Positions 60,842 through 64,000 of a stretch of 64,000 nt of DNA are shown piece by piece. The notes below the pieces were generated by a model that saw only the letters and a list, made by a program, of their open reading frames with translations, had not been told where the DNA came from and searched no databases. The position numbers and the translations under genes are program-made. Source of the stretch: Euglena gracilis (taxonomy: Eukaryota; Euglenida; Euglenophyceae; Euglenales). The stretch lies in contig CP154956.1 of the NCBI GenBank assembly GCA_039621445.1, positions 78,922,474 through 78,986,473 of the forward strand, in the 5' to 3' direction. The first letter of the stretch is position 1. Each line of letters starts with the position of its first letter.

Positions 60842-61082
60842 GCAAGCACGGGATGGGTTTCCCATCCGGCGATGACAGGTATGGCTTGAAGTCGTCCATA
60901 TGAACGTCCTCAATACCATTCGGTAATGCAACCTTGTATCGCCTGCTGGTACCTAGTCTTTCTAGGATTTCACGGGGGCCGAGCCAAAGGGGGTCCAGCT
61001 TGGAAGACTGCATGCGAGTACGGCTATTCCGCACCCACACGCCGTCACCGGGACCATACACAGGTGACTTGAAACTCTGCAA
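60842..61082 (-). pseudogene. E5 integrase C-terminal module
   Basis: The frame reads YGPGDGVWVRNSRTRMQSSK and LDPLWLGPREILERLGTS, then VALPNGIEDVHMDDFKPYL. This is the GPY/F-like, SH3-like end of gypsy integrases, which comes just before the chromodomain. Confidence 0.8.
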
Positions 61083-61147
61083 AAACGATTTCCGTTTAGT
61101 TGCATGAATATCAGTGACTCGCTTCTGGACTGCAGAACGTAGATGTT

Positions 61148-61975
61148 CTACTTACGCAAACCAAGACTCGCAACGGACATCGTTCGGGCGGGACTCTCCG
61201 AAGGGACATCCCCTATGGCCGGAGGGTCCCGTCCGAAAACTAATTTATAGGGAGAGTGAGGCAAAACCAACCCTGGTAGGGTATTCATATAAAACAAAGA
61301 CCATGGTAGCACTGATATCCAGTTGCTGTGCGAGTCAGCCAGTGAAAGGCGAAGCATATTCACGACGGATTTCACGGCTGCCTCGGCTGTACCACTGCCT
61401 TTGGGTCGGTATATAATGGAAAAATGTTGCTCAATTCCGAGTAAACTGCATACGGTGGTGAAAAACCTTAAAGAAATCAAATGGTCTTGATCACTCACAA
61501 TTTCATTCGGTAAACCCATTAAGCAAATACATTTCTCCAAAAAATTTAGTTGCCAAACTTCGGGCAGTCAACCCTGACTTCTGGCATGAAATGGCTACAA
61601 TGTACCCACTCAGCCTGCAGACGACAACAAAAACGTAATCGTAAATTTTGTCGTCCGTTCCTTTGCACGGTTATACTTCCAGAGAGTCCATGCAGAGGGA
61701 TGTAAAAATGTCAGGGGGTACAGGGAAAAAGTCCATCGTACCAGGGGGGTACCTCTGCGGGGTTTTACCGCTTGACAAATTTGACACCGTTGCGCTATTC
61801 GCAAACAGCGTGAGTAAAGCTCCTTCTCGCTCAGGGTTGTGCAATACCTCTGGCCCACCAACGAAAGAAGTTTGGGGGCCCCAGGGTGACCGTGGTTGTG
61901 ATAGCACAAAATGCCATCATCAACCAGGTCCTGGGGGATACAATATTTGTAACCCGATTCATTGCGAAACACCAC
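61148..61975 (-). pseudogene. E5 integrase zinc-binding domain and core
   Basis: Zinc module: CYHNHGHPGAPKLLSLVGQ and CLRIAQRCQICQAVK. The core follows after several stops (61560-61610) with GLPNEIVSDQDHLIS (second Asp), RPKGSGTAEAAVKSV (third Glu region) and LPWSLFYMNTLPG. The first Asp region (PLTFLHPSAWTLW) has lost the Asp. The enzyme is inactive. Confidence 0.8.
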
Positions 61976-62064
61976 CGTAAAGGTGAAAGAGTGTAATTGT
62001 GCACCACTTCGCCATTACGAAGTCCGGTGACAGTGGTGTCATACACCGGATCACCACCATAATT

Positions 62065-62820
62065 CTATTCTCTAAAGAACAGTGGGGAAGGGGACTCCGT
62101 GCGTGTAGTACGCCGGGGTCCGGACGTGCTTCCACGTCGGCGCCTTCCGCGCACTGGTGCGACCAGGAATAGTTGTGAAACGAGAAAAGAATCCAAAAGA
62201 TTTTCCGAAGCGTCGTTTAGACGTGCCTGCTCGTCGGCTTCCTGACTTCCATGAAAAGTCGCGTCTCCCTCGTCCGGGTTCCCAGGGTAATGCCAATTGG
62301 CCCGACTGAGCGGCTCCGCTACTTTCTGCGTGTGACCAGGGGTATAGATAACCACAACGTTGAACTGACTCAAGAACTCATGCCATCTGCATCGCCTTCC
62401 GACCGATGACATGGCCTTGTTCAAATCCTCGGTGTACCAGTGTTGGAGACTCTAATGATCGGTCTTCACCAGGATCCGGACAAGGCTGCTGGCGACCCAG
62501 CTTCGAATTTTCTGGAGTATAAGCACAATTGCGTAGGTTTCCTTCTCGCGTATACTCCACTTGACTTGACCTTTACCGTCGTCGCCCTGTAACCTTCTGC
62601 TGAAGAAAGCCACAGGTCGGAGTTCATTCGCCGCGTTTTGCTGGCTCAGAACTCCGCCAACAGCGTAATGCTGTAATGCTGCCGCCAACAACGTAATGCT
62701 GTCGACTTCCAGCACATATGGTTTGTACGGGTCCGAAATTTCGAGGACAACCTTCTCCAAAAGCAAAACCTTGATTTTCTCAAGGGCCTCACGCATTTGG
62801 TTATCCTAAATGACTTTGGT
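62065..62820 (-). pseudogene. E5 RNase H and pol linker
   Basis: The frame 62796-62452 has YKPYVLEVDSITLLAAALQ and AVGGVLSQQ, then VAFFSRRLQGDD and IREKETYAIVLILQKIRSW, ending at RILVKTDH. The continuation 62424-62065 has FNVVVIYTPGHTQKVAEPLS and SRANWHYPG. These are the RNase H motifs of gypsy elements, split by a frameshift near 62450. A small duplication around AACGTAATGCTG (62655-62705) disturbs the first motif. Confidence 0.8.
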
Positions 62821-63992
62821 GTTATCAACAGCCCGGTTTTTGAGCTGTTTGGTGAGGGCACCGCTATTTTCGCGAGGTCCCTCATATATATCGCGTAATA
62901 TTGGGCTAATCCCAAAAATCCTTTGGGGTGAGTAATCGTTTTGATTACCTCAGGGGTCCATTTCTTAATGGCTTCGAGATTGCTCGGAGCAGCTTTCCGC
63001 TGTCCATTGCTGAGGATGTGGCCGCACGTTTTTATAAGCTCGCGAAACAAAAGCATTTTCGCGCCTTTCACGAAAAGCACATGTCTTTGGAAAGCGGTTA
63101 ATACCGCGCAAACGTGGTGAAACTGTGTGTCGAGGATATCCTCGCTCGATTTTGCGGAAGGTGGTGGTGTTCCCACCAGCACATCGTCAATGTACACAAT
63201 GGCAAACGGTAAGTCCCGTAGAACCCATTGAATCATGCGTTGAAACATGGCTGGGCCATTATTAACACCCATGGGGAGTACTGTCCATTGGTACACACCA
63301 TCGGATGTCACGAATGTCGTGTATGGTTGGGAGTAAGGGTGCAAGTGCATTTGGTGAAAACCGTCCTCCAGATCGAAAATTGACCACAATTGGTTTTCCG
63401 ATTGTTTTGTGATCAAATCCTCGATCAGGGTGAGCGGGAGGGGATCATCCCTTGTCTGGGAGTTCAGGTACCGGTAATCCAGCACCAGTCTCCATTTCTT
63501 CTGCCCTGAGGGGCCTGGGGGTTTAGGAACAACAAATGCTTGGGATGTCCACTCGCTTTCCGAGGGTACAATCCACTTGCGCTGAACAAGCTTCTCAATC
63601 GTTTCATTGGGAGCTTGTTCGTCTTCTCCCGAATAACGAAAAAGTTTTCGGTGCACTGGATTGGCTCCTTCCCTCAGCTCGATCTTACAATCACCGAACG
63701 GACCGCGTATCGCGGGGTCGATGTCGCACGCGTATACTGGATTTTCCAGCACACCATGAAATTCGCGGGTAATCCGCGAACAGAATTCAGCTGACTTAGG
63801 AGGCTGACCTGCACTCTCGATGACTGCGTAAACCGCCAGGGTATCCCTGGGGCTACCGAGCTTCCTCGGTACCGCGAATTCGGACATTCCGAAGGGATCG
63901 AAGAAACATACACGAAAAAGGATTTCTTGTAAGGGTAGTAATATTTTACCACAAAAGTCTTCAACAATCGGTACGTTAGTGGGTAAATCCAA
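62821..63992 (-). pseudogene. E5 reverse transcriptase
   Basis: RT motifs: KIELREGANPVHRKLFRYS, QAFVVPKPPGPSGQKKWRLV and LDYRYLNSQTRDDPLP, IFDLEDGFHQMHLHPYSQP, QWTVLPMGVNNGPAMFQRM, FAIVYIDDVLVG (catalytic IDD) and MLLFRELIKTCGHILS. The N-terminal end lies beyond the window. The frame is intact until ~62820, where a frame change leads into RNase H. Five perfect hairpins are packed in 63737-63893. Confidence 0.85.
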
Positions 63993-64000
63993 GCAATGAA

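Larger units (their letters stand above)
60730..63992 (-). mobile_element. Older hairpin-dense gypsy element E5, pol part
   Basis: RT, RNase H, integrase and chromodomain fragments on the minus strand; the element continues past the right edge of the window. Other pieces lie at 39906-40870 (flipped) and ~32500-38003. It is clearly a different family from E1/E2/E4: lower GC and different RT and integrase sequences. Stops and frameshifts of all types show that it is inactive. Confidence 0.85.

Noticed and set aside
1-64000. CRISPR arrays, bacterial promoters or ribosome-binding sites
   Set aside because: The content is eukaryotic; no regularly spaced direct repeats with unique spacers occur.

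Overview
This window looks like a transposon graveyard from a large, repeat-rich eukaryotic nuclear genome. I see no bacterial-type operons, no rRNA or tRNA genes and no convincing host gene. Almost all recognisable coding sequence belongs to retroelements: Ty3/gypsy chromoviruses, one DIRS-type tyrosine-recombinase element and one LINE-type element. Long microsatellites, homopolymer runs and AT-rich spacers fill the rest. The host is probably an alga or other protist. A cytosine-methyltransferase domain inside a retrotransposon polyprotein is, to my knowledge, reported so far from dinoflagellates and charophyte algae. The primer-binding sites match the animal-type 3' end of initiator tRNA-Met, not the land-plant type. 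I cannot fix the species.

Layout. 1-5.8 kb: non-coding, with CATA and TG microsatellites and TGCGCATTTT-type repeats. 6.0-10.2 kb: a decayed DIRS-like element on the minus strand (gag-like, RT, RNase H, methyltransferase-like, tyrosine recombinase). 10.2-10.8 kb: an unknown ORF whose end is duplicated 9 kb away. 11.0-19.2 kb: gypsy copy E1 (minus), with both LTRs but an internal deletion. 19.6-22.3 kb: no gene seen. 22.7-32.0 kb: gypsy copy E2 (minus), also internally deleted. 32.4-38.0 kb, 39.9-40.9 kb and 60.7-64.0 kb: three pieces of one older, hairpin-dense gypsy element, E5 (minus). 38.0-60.7 kb: gypsy copy E4, inserted into the E5 chromodomain, with an 8.0-kb LINE (42.7-50.7 kb) inserted in its gag gene.

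Reconstruction. E5 came first. E4 inserted antisense into the E5 chromodomain with a 4-bp target duplication. The LINE then inserted into E4 gag with an 18-bp target duplication. A 2.9-kb inversion (about 38003-40870) flipped the E4 5' LTR and gag start together with a piece of E5; its timing relative to the LINE is not determined. E4 is the only copy that keeps the central pol part, in the order cytosine methyltransferase, protease, RT, RNase H, integrase, chromodomain. It is followed by a small membrane-segment ORF, a G-run tandem repeat, a polypurine tract and the LTR. E1 and E2 have lost the methyltransferase-protease-RT block but keep gag, integrase C-terminus/chromodomain, membrane ORF and G-run repeat, so they could only move with help in trans.

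Inversions recur. Besides the 2.9-kb one there is a ~230-bp inversion inside the DIRS RT, a ~570-bp inversion in the E2 3' LTR and a perfect 14-bp fold-back that truncates the DIRS RNase H. E5 is packed with short perfect hairpins even inside its coding sequence.
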